The notes beneath the pieces were generated by a model, which saw only the letters and a list, made by a program, of their open reading frames with translations, ran no database searches and was not told where the DNA came from. DNA of 64,000 nt. Source: JACOMY01 sp046233115. Lineage in GTDB: Bacteria > Pseudomonadota > Alphaproteobacteria > Kiloniellales > JACOMY01. Position numbers and translations under genes: made by a program. Positions 55,301 through 63,846 of the stretch are shown here, piece by piece (within the stretch, counting starts at the first letter, position 1; every line of letters begins with the position of its first letter). Where the stretch lies: NCBI GenBank assembly GCA_046233115.1, contig JBJXHM010000008.1:1-64000 (forward strand). The letters are read 5' to 3'.

Positions 55301-56203
55301 TCAGCCCCTGGCCTTCCGGCTCAAGAGGTTGAGGTAGCGCACCAGCACCAGCGAGAGGCCGATGATGATCAGCAGCAGGATAACCGCCAGGGCCGAGGCC
55401 TCGCCGGTGTAGAAGTAGCTGAAGGCGACCTTGCCCAGGGTGAAGGACACGGTCTGGGTGGTGGAGCCAGGCCCGCCGCCGGTCATCGCGAAGAAGAGGT
55501 CGTACTGCTTGAAGGAGTCGATCATCCTGAGCAGCAGGGCGATGAAGAGGATCGGCGCGGAGATCGGCAGGGTGATGCGGGTGAAGCGATAGAAGGCCGA
55601 GGCGCCGTCGATGTCGGCCGCCTCGTAGATCACCTGCGGGATGCCGCGGAAGGCGGCGGTGGCCAGCAGGATCACGAAGGGCGTCCACATCCAGGTGTCG
55701 GCGATGATGACGGCGACCAGGGCGTTGTCGGTCACCCCCAGCCAGTCGATCTTGTCGGAGCCCAGCAGGGTCGCGAGGTAGTTCACCACGCCCCACTCGG
55801 AATTGAACATGTAGCGCCAGAGGAAGCCGACCACGATCGGGCAGACCATCATCGGCATCATCAGCGCGGTGAAGATCAGGTCGCGGCCGCGGAAGTTCTT
55901 CTGCAGGTGATAGGCAACGAAGATGCCGATCACGAACTGGCAGGCGACCGAGAGGATCACGAACTGGCCGGTGAAGATGAAGCGCTCCCACAGCTCCGGG
56001 TCGCTCAGCAGGAAGTCGTAGTTCTCCAGGCCGATGTAGTCCTGCCCGGATGCCGGGCGCAGCACCGAGAAGCGGTAGAAGCTGAGCACCACCAGCGAGA
56101 CGAAGGGGTAGCCCACCATGGCGACCAGCAGCACCAGGCAGGGCACCAGGAAGAGCCAGATGATGGCCCGGTCCGAGAGCTCGAAGCGCTTTCCCTGGGT
56201 CAT
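55301..56203 (-). CDS. ABC importer permease 1 (MalF type)
   Basis: A 300-residue permease with six predicted membrane helices. The coupling-helix motif E-A-A-D-I-D-G-A-S near residue 200, followed by F-x-x-I-T-L-P-I near 218, is the EAA loop contacting the ATPases. I start at ATG 56203, which gives ATGA overlap with permease 2 upstream and fits a standard length; the frame itself runs far upstream but inside the neighbour gene. It forms the membrane pore together with the next permease. Confidence 0.9.
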   Translation of the reverse strand: MTQGKRFELSDRAIIWLFLVPCLVLLVAMVGYPFVSLVVLSFYRFSVLRPASGQDYIGLENYDFLLSDPELWERFIFTGQFVILSVACQFVIGIFVAYHLQKNFRGRDLIFTALMMPMMVCPIVVGFLWRYMFNSEWGVVNYLATLLGSDKIDWLGVTDNALVAVIIADTWMWTPFVILLATAAFRGIPQVIYEAADIDGASAFYRFTRITLPISAPILFIALLLRMIDSFKQYDLFFAMTGGGPGSTTQTVSFTLGKVAFSYFYTGEASALAVILLLIIIGLSLVLVRYLNLLSRKARG

Positions 56204-57114
56204 CGCGCCCGCCCCAGCACGCCGAAGGTCATTCCCATCAGCAGGTAGTGACGCAGGAAGTAGAAGAGGATCACCACCGGCACGATCAGCACCGTGCCGG
56301 CGGCGCAGATCTGGGTCCACTCCAGCCCGGTGGCGCCCATCGCCGAGGCGATCTTCACCGGCAGGGTCTTGGCCTGCGTGGTGGAGATGATCGAGGCGAA
56401 GGCGAATTCGTTCCAGGCGAAGATGAAGCAGAAGCCGCTGGTCGCCGCGATGCCGCCCAGCACCTGCGGGATCACCAGCCGGCGGAAGGCGTAGAAGCGG
56501 GAGTAGCCGCAGTTGATGGCGATGCGCTCGATGTCGGTCGAGACCCCGTCGAAGAAGCCCTTCATGATCCAGGTCGCGAGCCCGACGTTGATGAAGGTCG
56601 CGATCAGGATCAGCCCGATCCGGGTGTCCGCCAGGCCGACCTCGGAAAACATGATGTGGTAGAAGACCAGCACCGCCACCGGCGGCAGCATGCGGGTCGA
56701 GAGCACGAAGAAGAGAAAGTCGTTGCGGCCGGGGAAGGCGAAGCGGGAGCAAGCATAGCCGGCGAGCGTGCCCAGGGTCACTGCGATCACCGTGCCGGAG
56801 ACCGAGATCACCACCGAGTTGATCAGCGCCTCGACCAGGCCGATGGCCGAGGCCGCACCGGCCGCCTCGCCCACGCCGAAGACCGCCTGATAGCCGGCCC
56901 AGGTCGGCTCGAAGATCAGGGTCGGCGGAAAGGTGAAGAGGTCCTGGCGATCCTTGATCGAGGAGATCATCAGCCAGAAGATCGGGCCGATGTTGTAGAA
57001 GCTGTAGAGCAGCAGCAGCACCACCGGCAGGAAATGCAGGGCGCGGCGAAGCGGATCGCCGCTCGCCGCCGCCGACCCTGCGGCTGCCTTGCTGCTGAGA
57101 TCGTCTCTCGGCAC
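56200..57114 (-). CDS. ABC importer permease 2 (MalG type)
   Basis: A 304-residue permease with about six helices and a C-terminal Gly-Arg-Ala-Arg tail. The EAA-like coupling loop here is less standard: S-T-D-I-E-R-I-A-I-N-C-G-Y-S near residue 190. F-P-G-R-N-D-F near 130 and the conserved W-N-E-F-A-F near 245 mark the MalG branch. It follows the binding-protein gene after an 81-bp gap with a hairpin and overlaps permease 1. Confidence 0.9.
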   Translation of the reverse strand: MPRDDLSSKAAAGSAAASGDPLRRALHFLPVVLLLLYSFYNIGPIFWLMISSIKDRQDLFTFPPTLIFEPTWAGYQAVFGVGEAAGAASAIGLVEALINSVVISVSGTVIAVTLGTLAGYACSRFAFPGRNDFLFFVLSTRMLPPVAVLVFYHIMFSEVGLADTRIGLILIATFINVGLATWIMKGFFDGVSTDIERIAINCGYSRFYAFRRLVIPQVLGGIAATSGFCFIFAWNEFAFASIISTTQAKTLPVKIASAMGATGLEWTQICAAGTVLIVPVVILFYFLRHYLLMGMTFGVLGRAR

Positions 57115-57153
57115 CGTCGCGTCACTCCCCTCTAAGACTACCCGAAGAAAGGG

Positions 57154-57185
57154 GACCGCCCGACCGCTTTGGGGGCCGGGCGGTC
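57154..57185 (-). terminator. Stem-loop between binding-protein and permease genes
   Basis: GACCGCCCG (57154-57162) pairs with CGGGCGGTC (57177-57185) across a 14-nt loop. On the minus strand it lies just after the binding-protein stop and before permease 2. Such hairpins usually give the binding protein more mRNA than the permeases, by partial termination or by protecting the 3' end. Confidence 0.65.
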
Positions 57186-57195
57186 TCTAGTCGGC

Positions 57196-58620
57196 CTAGT
57201 TGGCGGACAGGACTTCGACTTCGTCCTTGCCCACGGGGGTAATCACCTGGTCCGGCACCTCGGGCGTGCTGTCGCCGCGCTTGATGTCGTAGCCGGCCCG
57301 GCGCAGGGTCCGCTCGTTACGCTTGGCGGCGTCGTCGAGTGCCTCCTGCACCGTCTTTTTGCCGGTGACCGCGTTGGAGATCTCGTCCTGCAGCTCGTCC
57401 AGCAGGATCGGATACTCCGGCAGGTGCCAGTAGTCGTTGGTGTAGTTCAGCGCCTCGGCGAAGTGCTTGTTGTAGCTGTTGAGGTGCTGCCACTCCTCGC
57501 TCTCGAGCACGCTCTTCAGGCCGGTCTGGCAGACCGCGGCGTATTCCTTCTGCTGCTCGGGCTGGAAATACCACTCCATGAACTTGATCAGGGTCGGGAT
57601 CTTCTTGGAGTAGACGTTGATGCCCATGCCCTGGCCGCCGACCGAGAACTGGCGGCGGAACTTGCCGTCCCGGCCGATCGCGCCCGGCAGGTTGGTGAAG
57701 CCGGTCTGCTCCGCATAGGGATTGACCTTGGGGTCGGAGTTGGAGCCGTTGAAGTAGTACCACTGCATGGCCATGGCGAGCTTGCCCTGCTGCCAGGCGG
57801 CGTTGACCTCGTCCCAGCCCCAGTTCTGCGAGCCCGGCGGGCCGAACTTGAACATGTCGACATAGGCCTGCACGCCGTCGACCGAGGCCGGCGCGTTCAG
57901 GTAGCCCTCGACCTCGTAGGTCTCGGGGTTGTAGAGCTCGCCGCCGAAGGACCAGAGGAAGGAGTTGGAGGCAGTGGTGGCGAAGTCGTACTCGCGGCCG
58001 CCCATCTGGCCCCAGCCATAGAGGTCCTGGTCCGGCCGGGTGAAGAACTCCGCGATGTCGCGCGCCTGCTGGTAGGTCTGCGGCACCGCCAGGTCGTAGC
58101 CGTACTTCTCCTTGAAGGCCTTCTGCTCGTCGGGATTCTCAAAGAGGTCCTTACGGTACATGAAGCCGTAGGCGTCCTGATTCACCGGCAGGCCCCAGAA
58201 CTCGCCGGAGTTGTCCGGGTACTCGCCGTAGCGGGCGAGCGAGGCGCGCGGGAAGAGCGAGGCGTCCAGCACGTCGGACTCCTCGAAGACCTTGTTGATC
58301 GAATAGGCATGGCCGGCGCCGGCGAACTCGGCGGTGGACTGGCTGTCCCACATGGCGAAGTCGAAGCCGTCGCCCTTGATCGCGAACTCGGACGCGATCT
58401 TGTTGTGCCACTCCGGCCCGTAGGGAACCAGGGCCGGCACGATCTTCACGTTCTTGTCGGGATAGCGCTCGGCGATCTTCACGATGGCGTCCGCGCAGGT
58501 CCCGGCGTGCCAGACGAAGGTCAGCGTCTCTTCGGCCTTGGCGGAACCAGCAATGGCGAGCGCCAGGCCAGCCACTGCCGTTAGCCAGACGCCGCGTTTC
58601 CTAGCCTCATGTCTCTTCAT
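57196..58620 (-). CDS. ABC importer solute-binding protein
   Basis: A 474-residue periplasmic binding protein of family 1. The first ~29 residues are a Sec signal (K-R-H-E-A-R-K-R, hydrophobic core, S-A-K-A-E-E). T-F-V-W-H-A-G-T-C opens the mature protein; W-G-L-P-V-N-Q-D near 155 and W-Q-Q-G-K-L-A near 285 are typical ligand-domain strands. ATG 58620 is preceded by GGAGGAAACC. Its ligand should be the compound handled by the aldolase and DhaK/DhaL, so a polyol or short sugar is likely. Confidence 0.9.
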   Translation of the reverse strand: MKRHEARKRGVWLTAVAGLALAIAGSAKAEETLTFVWHAGTCADAIVKIAERYPDKNVKIVPALVPYGPEWHNKIASEFAIKGDGFDFAMWDSQSTAEFAGAGHAYSINKVFEESDVLDASLFPRASLARYGEYPDNSGEFWGLPVNQDAYGFMYRKDLFENPDEQKAFKEKYGYDLAVPQTYQQARDIAEFFTRPDQDLYGWGQMGGREYDFATTASNSFLWSFGGELYNPETYEVEGYLNAPASVDGVQAYVDMFKFGPPGSQNWGWDEVNAAWQQGKLAMAMQWYYFNGSNSDPKVNPYAEQTGFTNLPGAIGRDGKFRRQFSVGGQGMGINVYSKKIPTLIKFMEWYFQPEQQKEYAAVCQTGLKSVLESEEWQHLNSYNKHFAEALNYTNDYWHLPEYPILLDELQDEISNAVTGKKTVQEALDDAAKRNERTLRRAGYDIKRGDSTPEVPDQVITPVGKDEVEVLSAN

Positions 58621-58754
58621 GGTTTCCTCCACTTGTTCGGGGATCGCCCCTCTTGCCCGGGCGCGGCTTCCCCACCGATTGCGGGCGCTGAACCGCCCCT
58701 TCTCGATCTCTCTTGCCGGTGCCTCCGTTTCGGCTCCGGTTTCGAGAGACCCCT

Positions 58755-59549
58755 TTAACTCGTGTGTACCAGGCTCTGCAGGTCGCGCATCATCCGCTTG
58801 GGATCGTCGGCCTGAAAGATGTTGCGGCCGAACACCAATCCTTTGGCGCCGCTCGACATGATGTCCTTCACCATGGCCCTGGTCTTCTTGGCGCTGTCCA
58901 GCGCCGTTCCACCGGCCAGCAGGACGGGGATGTCGACCGCTGCTACCACCTCGGCGAAGCTCTCGGCGTCGCCCGACCAGTCGGTCTTCAGGATGTCGGC
59001 GCCCATGTCGGCGGCGATCCGACAGTTCATCGCGATCGCCTCGGCGGTGAAGGGGTCGGGCACCAGCCCGCCGCGCGCCGCCATCGGCTCTACGATCAGC
59101 GCCATACCCAGGCTGCGGCAGCGCTCCGCCATGGCGCCGCAGATCTCGATCGAGCGGCTTTCCAAGTCGGGGTCGTGGTGCGCGGTGAAGAGGAAGGTGA
59201 TGACCGCGTCGGCGCCCAGGCGCATGGCGTCCTCGACCGAGCCGACCAGGCGGGTGTGGCCCTCGGGATAGCCGGTGGGCTTGCCCTGTCGCCACATCGA
59301 GGTTTGATCGACCCGCAGCATGATCGCCGGGCGGCCGCGTACCGCCAGGATGTCGGCATTGCGCTCCAACTGCCCCGGCGTCAGCAAGAGTCCTTCCGCG
59401 CCCAATTCTACCGCCGCCTCGATGATCGGGCGGGCCTGCTTCAGGCCGGGGACCGGACCCAGTTGCATGCCGTGGTCCAGCGCGATCGAGAAGGATCGCC
59501 CGGTCTTGGCGTTGAGAAAGGCTGCAGAGCGCAGCGTCTTGCCGCTCAT
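58755..59549 (-). CDS. Class I aldolase (DeoC/FbaB/LsrF family)
   Basis: A 264-residue TIM-barrel aldolase. A-L-D-H-G-M near residue 22 is the family's first strand, V-E-P-M-A near 145 the middle, and the lysine in D-I-L-K-T-D-W near 187 is the expected Schiff-base residue; phosphate-binding G-G-T and F-G-R-N-I-F are near the end. It would split or join a phosphorylated ketose, releasing or using DHAP or a similar triose. It overlaps the DeoR gene by ATGA and precedes the binding protein, placing it second in the operon. Confidence 0.88.
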   Translation of the reverse strand: MSGKTLRSAAFLNAKTGRSFSIALDHGMQLGPVPGLKQARPIIEAAVELGAEGLLLTPGQLERNADILAVRGRPAIMLRVDQTSMWRQGKPTGYPEGHTRLVGSVEDAMRLGADAVITFLFTAHHDPDLESRSIEICGAMAERCRSLGMALIVEPMAARGGLVPDPFTAEAIAMNCRIAADMGADILKTDWSGDAESFAEVVAAVDIPVLLAGGTALDSAKKTRAMVKDIMSSGAKGLVFGRNIFQADDPKRMMRDLQSLVHTS

Positions 59550-60349
59550 GGCGAAATCTCCCCTGGGGTCGCTTCGTCGTGGCCGCCCTGGTCCACCTTG
59601 CGGTAGTGGACGGCTTCTTCGTTCAGCATCGCCTCGGTCTCGACCGGCAGTGGGCCGGCGACCAGCACCTCGTCGAAGGCCGAGAGGTGGACGAACTTGT
59701 GCAGTCCCGACTTCAGGAACTTGGAGGAATCGATGATCGCGACCTTGCGGTCGGCAATATCGAGGAAGGCCTGCTTGGTGCGGGCGATGTCGGCGTTGAA
59801 GTAATAGGTGGTACAGTTACGCACCGCGGAGGCCGACATGATCACCAGGTCGATCCAGAGCGAAGAGATCGCATCCTCCGTCACCCGGCCGAAGAAGGCC
59901 CGCGCGGTGCGGTCGTAGGTGCCACCCACCGAGATCACCGTGATCTCGTCGACCTCGCCCAGTTCCACCATCAGCGGCAGCGCGTTGGTGAGCACGGTCA
60001 GCGGGCGCTTGTCGCGCAGCAGCGGGGCGATGGACGCGACGGTGGTACTGTCGTCCAGCGCGATCGCCATGCCCGGCTCGATCAGGTCCGCCGCCGCCTG
60101 GGCCAGCGCTTGTTTCTCATTTCGGTTGAGCTGCGCGCGTTGGGCATAGTCGGCCTCGAAGAGGACCGAGGGCTGCATCGTGGCGCCGCCGCGGATCTTG
60201 CGCACCAGGCGCTGCTGGCTGAGCGCGTCGAGATCGCGATGCACGGTCATGCGGCTGACGTCCAGCCTGGCCGCAAGCTCCTCCACCGAGACGGACGAGT
60301 GGCTGCGGATGACCTCCAGCATCTTTTGGCGGCGCATTTCGGCTCGCAC
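59546..60349 (-). CDS. DeoR-family sugar-phosphate-sensing repressor
   Basis: A 267-residue DeoR-type repressor. The helix-turn-helix V-S-V-E-E-L-A-A-R-L-D-V-S-R-M-T-V-H-R-D-L near residue 20 precedes the sugar-phosphate isomerase-like effector domain, with the conserved D-D-S-T-T near 98 and G-G-T-Y near 137. It is first in its own operon, so autoregulation through the repeats at 60385-60434 is likely. The inducer is probably a phosphorylated intermediate made by DhaK/DhaL. Confidence 0.9.
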   Translation of the reverse strand: MRAEMRRQKMLEVIRSHSSVSVEELAARLDVSRMTVHRDLDALSQQRLVRKIRGGATMQPSVLFEADYAQRAQLNRNEKQALAQAAADLIEPGMAIALDDSTTVASIAPLLRDKRPLTVLTNALPLMVELGEVDEITVISVGGTYDRTARAFFGRVTEDAISSLWIDLVIMSASAVRNCTTYYFNADIARTKQAFLDIADRKVAIIDSSKFLKSGLHKFVHLSAFDEVLVAGPLPVETEAMLNEEAVHYRKVDQGGHDEATPGEISP

Positions 60350-60384
60350 GTGCGGCTTCCTCCCTGGTAGCCTTTCTAACAGGC

Positions 60385-60434
60385 TATCACAGGATTTCTA
60401 ACGCGCAAGTGGGTTTGTAACAGGATTTCTGTTA
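60385..60434. promoter_or_regulatory. Putative DeoR operator repeats
   Basis: CAGGATTTCT occurs at 60390-60399 and 60421-60430, 31 bp apart (about three helical turns). The second lies in an inverted repeat TAACAG-GATTT-CTGTTA (60418-60434). Both are in the 231-bp space between the divergent deoR-type gene and the SBP gene at 60581. Confidence 0.5.
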
Positions 60435-60580
60435 TAGATACCGTTCATGATGTTACTTCGAAAGTTTGAAGACGAGATCCAAGAAGCCTTGCCTTAGCCT
60501 CTTGATTCCACGAACAATGGCTCATGCTGCGGGACACAAGGGAGGCCGTCGCGCAGCACCAAAATCAGGAGTGAAACGAA

Positions 60581-62179
60581 ATGGACGACAGACAAGAGAA
60601 GCAGCTGTTGCAGGCCATCGTGCGCGAACGTCTGGGACGCCGGGCTTTTATGCAGCGCGCTTCGCTTTTGGGTGTGGGCGCGGTCGCGGCCGCGAACCTT
60701 TGGACTGGCTCGGCCCGCGCGGCGGAGCCCAAGCGGGGCGGCCATCTGCGCATCGGCATCGGCGCCGGCTCGACAACCGACAGCCTGGATCCAGCGGTCT
60801 ACGATGACAGCTTCGATCTGGCGATGGGCTGGTCCATCTGCAACAACCTGACCGTGATCGACAAGAACGGCAACCTGGCGCCGGAGCTGGCCGAGAGCTG
60901 GGAGGCCTCGGCGGACGCGGCCACCTGGACGATCAAGCTGCGCAAGGGCATCGAGTTCCACAACGGCAAGACCATGACTGCCGATGACGTGGTCGCCTCG
61001 ATCAACCACCACCGCGGGCCGGACAGCAAGTCCGGTGCGGCCGGCATCTTGAAGTCGGTCACCGACGTGAAGAAGGACGGCAGCGACACCGTCGTCTTCA
61101 CCCTGGAGTCCGGCAGCGCGGACTTCCCCTACCTGATCTCCGACTACCATCTGATCATCTTCCCGGAGAAGGACGGCAAGATGGACTGGCAGCAGGGGAT
61201 CGGCACCGGGCCGATGGTCCTGAAGAACTTCGAGCCGGGCATCCGGGTCGAGATGACCCGCAATCCGAACTACTGGAAGGAAGGCGCGCCCTACTTCGAC
61301 GAGTACACGGCGCTGGCGATCATCGACCCCTCGGCCCGGGTCAACGCGCTGCAGACCGGAGAGGTCGACTGCATCGACCGGGTCGACGTGAAGATCGTCA
61401 GCCGGCTGGCCAAGGTGCCGGGGATCAACATCCTCGAGAACACCGGCTACCTGCACTACACCTTCCCGATGCGCACCGATACGGCGCCCTTCAACGACCA
61501 GAACGTACGCCTGGCACTGAAGTACGCGATCGACCGCGAGGACCTGCTGCGCAAGATCCTGCGTGGCCACGGCACCTTGGGCAACGACTCGCCGATCGGC
61601 CCGAACGACCCCTTCTTCGACGCGGGTCTGGAGCAGCGCACCTACGATCCGGAGAAGGCCAAGTGGCACCTGCAGCAGGCCGGCCTCTCCAGCCTGCAGA
61701 TCGACCTGGCCGCGGCCGAGGCGGCCTACGTCGGCGCTGTCGATGCTGCGGTGCTCTACTCGGAGCAGGCCAAGAAGGCCGGGATCGAGATCAACGTCGA
61801 GCGCGTCTCCAACGACGGCTATTGGTCCTCGATCTGGATGAACCGGCCGTTCTGCGCTTGCTACTGGGGCGGCCGTCCGACCTCGGACTGGATGTTCTCC
61901 ACCGCCTATGCCGCCGACGCGGCTTGGAACGACACCTTCTGGAAGAACGAGCGCTTCAACCAGCTCCTGGTCATGGCACGGGCCGAGCTGGACCAGGATC
62001 TGCGCCGCGACATGTATGCCGAGATGCAGGCCATCGTGCGCGACGACGGCGGCGCCCTGGTCTGGGCCTTTGCCAACAACATCATGGGCCTCAGCGACCG
62101 CCTCCAGCACGACGAGGCGGTGGCCGGCAACTATCCGATGGACGGCTGGCGCGCGTCGGAGCGCTGGTGGTTCGCGTGA
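60581..62179 (+). CDS. Tat-exported family 5 solute-binding protein
   Basis: A 532-residue periplasmic binding protein of the peptide/nickel/dipeptide family 5. The signal has L-G-R-R-A-F-M-Q-R-A-S, a twin-arginine pattern, then a hydrophobic stretch and A-R-A-A-E. D-S-L-D-P-A near residue 68, L-A-P-E-L-A-E-S-W-E near 105, and L-R-K-G-I-E-F-H-N-G-K near 128 are canonical. AGGAG lies upstream of ATG 60581. No permease or ATPase follows; a mandelate-racemase-family gene is next. The ligand may be a peptide, oligosaccharide or acid sugar. Confidence 0.88.
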   Translation: MDDRQEKQLLQAIVRERLGRRAFMQRASLLGVGAVAAANLWTGSARAAEPKRGGHLRIGIGAGSTTDSLDPAVYDDSFDLAMGWSICNNLTVIDKNGNLAPELAESWEASADAATWTIKLRKGIEFHNGKTMTADDVVASINHHRGPDSKSGAAGILKSVTDVKKDGSDTVVFTLESGSADFPYLISDYHLIIFPEKDGKMDWQQGIGTGPMVLKNFEPGIRVEMTRNPNYWKEGAPYFDEYTALAIIDPSARVNALQTGEVDCIDRVDVKIVSRLAKVPGINILENTGYLHYTFPMRTDTAPFNDQNVRLALKYAIDREDLLRKILRGHGTLGNDSPIGPNDPFFDAGLEQRTYDPEKAKWHLQQAGLSSLQIDLAAAEAAYVGAVDAAVLYSEQAKKAGIEINVERVSNDGYWSSIWMNRPFCACYWGGRPTSDWMFSTAYAADAAWNDTFWKNERFNQLLVMARAELDQDLRRDMYAEMQAIVRDDGGALVWAFANNIMGLSDRLQHDEAVAGNYPMDGWRASERWWFA

Positions 62180-62231
62180 TCGCCAGCTGGCTCTAGGCGC
62201 GATCTAGGGTCAGCGGCCAGGTAACTCCAGG

Positions 62232-62270
62232 GGCCGGCCTGTCTTCCTTCCTAGCGGGGAGCGGCCGGCC
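62232..62270 (+). terminator. Stem-loop after binding-protein gene
   Basis: GGCCGGCC at 62232-62239 and again at 62263-62270 can pair (the 8-mer is self-complementary) around a 23-nt loop, 53 nt after the stop at 62179; TTCGTGTTTC follows. It may terminate or attenuate between this gene and the next. Confidence 0.4.
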
Positions 62271-62305
62271 TTCGTGTTTCCGGACGGAGTTCGAGGAGAG
62301 GCATC

Positions 62306-63397
62306 ATGACCAAGGATGCGGACAGGATCGGGGCGATCACGGTGCGGCCGCTGCTGGTGCCGCTGCGCCGGCCCCTGGTGGTGGCCAGCGGACAGGTAAA
62401 GCATGCGCCGCTGATCGCCGTGGACCTGGAGGGCGAGGCCGGCAGCCATGGGCTCGGCTACATCTTTACCTATACGCCCAGCGTGCTGGGCCCGACCGCG
62501 CGCCTGATCGAGGAGCTGGGCACCCTGCTGATCGGCCAGCCGCTGGAACCCTACGAGATCGAGCGCTTCCTGGCCGGCAAGCTGAAGCTGCTTGGCCTGG
62601 CCGGTCTGGTCACCATGGCACTGGCCGCCATCGACATGGCTGCCTGGGATGCCGCGGCCAAGCGGGCGGAGCTGCCACTGGCGCGCTACCTGGGCGGCCG
62701 GCCCAAGGCCCTGCCTGCCTACAACTCCAATGGCCTGGGCATCATCGGGGCCACGGCGGCGGCCAAGGAAGCCGAGGAACTGGTGGCCGAGGGCTTCTCT
62801 GCGGTGAAGCTGCGTTTGGGCTACCCCACCCTCAGCGAGGATCTGGCCGTGGTCGATGCGGTGCGCCGTGCGGTCGGCGGCGAGGTCCGGATCATGACCG
62901 ACTACAACCAGTCGCTCTCCTATGCGGAGGCCAAGATGCGGGTCTTGGCGCTGGATCATGTCGGCCTCGAATGGATTGAGGAACCGCTGCCCAGCGACGA
63001 GTTGGCGGGGCATGCCCGACTGCGCGACCTGGCCCGCACGCCGATCCAGCTCGGCGAGAATTTCTGGGGTCCCAGGGAGTTCGCCCGCGCGCTGAAGGCC
63101 GGTGCCGGCGACCTCTATATGCCGGATCTCATGAAGATCGGCGGGCCCTCCGCCTGGCTACGCTGTGCGGCCATGGCCGAGCCGGAGGGCATTCCGCTCT
63201 CCTGCCATCTCTTCCCCGACCTCTCGGCGCACCTTCTGGCGGTGACCCCGACCGCGCAGTGGGTCGAGTTCGTTGACTGGGCCGAGCCGATCCGCGCCGA
63301 GCCGTTACAGCGTGAGGCGGGTCGCGTGGTGATCAGCGAGGAGCCGGGGTTCGGGATTGCGTGGGACGAGACGGCGCTGGCCCGCTACGCGATCTGA
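62306..63397 (+). CDS. Enolase-superfamily dehydratase/racemase (MR type)
   Basis: A 363-residue enzyme of the mandelate racemase/muconate lactonising group. Expected residues are visible: K in A-V-K-L-R near 170, then metal ligands in T-D-Y-N-Q near 213 and W-I-E-E-P near 229, L-G-E-N-F near 254, and the histidine in C-H-L-F near 298, which marks the mandelate racemase subgroup. It acts by abstracting a proton next to a carboxylate, probably on an acid sugar or a hydroxy acid. GAGGAG precedes ATG 62306. It likely processes the ligand of the binding protein just upstream. Confidence 0.87.
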   Translation: MTKDADRIGAITVRPLLVPLRRPLVVASGQVKHAPLIAVDLEGEAGSHGLGYIFTYTPSVLGPTARLIEELGTLLIGQPLEPYEIERFLAGKLKLLGLAGLVTMALAAIDMAAWDAAAKRAELPLARYLGGRPKALPAYNSNGLGIIGATAAAKEAEELVAEGFSAVKLRLGYPTLSEDLAVVDAVRRAVGGEVRIMTDYNQSLSYAEAKMRVLALDHVGLEWIEEPLPSDELAGHARLRDLARTPIQLGENFWGPREFARALKAGAGDLYMPDLMKIGGPSAWLRCAAMAEPEGIPLSCHLFPDLSAHLLAVTPTAQWVEFVDWAEPIRAEPLQREAGRVVISEEPGFGIAWDETALARYAI

Positions 63398-63846
63398 AGA
63401 GGCCTCCCAATCGCCGTACGTCACGGCCACGGCACCGGCGGAGCACCTGCTCCCTTTTCGAGGGAAATGACCTCTTCTCACAAGCAATCAGAGAGAATCC
63501 CTATGATTCTTTTGTGACACTTGGCGCGATGGCATCAAAGACAGGCTGAATGAAGGTGCTGCCTGGCGGAAGCCGGATCGGGGCTCAATGATGCCTGATC
63601 AACATGATGGATCTAAAGCACTACAATAGCTCAGTTTCACGAGAGATGCTGTACGCTCGTTAATATCTATCGAGCCATTCTGCCAGAAGTAGCTGACCAT
63701 CGGCCCAAAGCCTAGCTTTCGGTTGTCCTCTTGCGCGTCTTGTGTCTAAAGTGACAGCGGGTGACAGTTTGAGCATCTCTGTCAGCGGCAGTAACGTTGC
63801 TGTGATGGGGTAGATCTGGCAGGGCAGAGCGCGATCGGGGAGAGCA
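63398..63846. other. Intergenic region before the last RTX gene
   Basis: This 449-bp region holds no supported gene. It contains two GTGACAG copies (around 63750-63766) near a CTGTCAG, about 80-100 bp ahead of the RTX start, which might be an operator. The ribosome-binding site GGGGAGAG lies just before ATG 63847. Confidence 0.45.

Noticed and set aside
56204..56752. Upstream extension of permease 1 inside permease 2
   Set aside because: The extra sequence is arginine- and proline-rich, unlike a membrane protein; the ATGA overlap at 56200-56203 fits the start.
58621..59295. Upstream extension of the binding-protein frame into the aldolase gene
   Set aside because: The frame is open by GC bias only; a signal peptide and ribosome-binding site mark ATG 58620 as the start.
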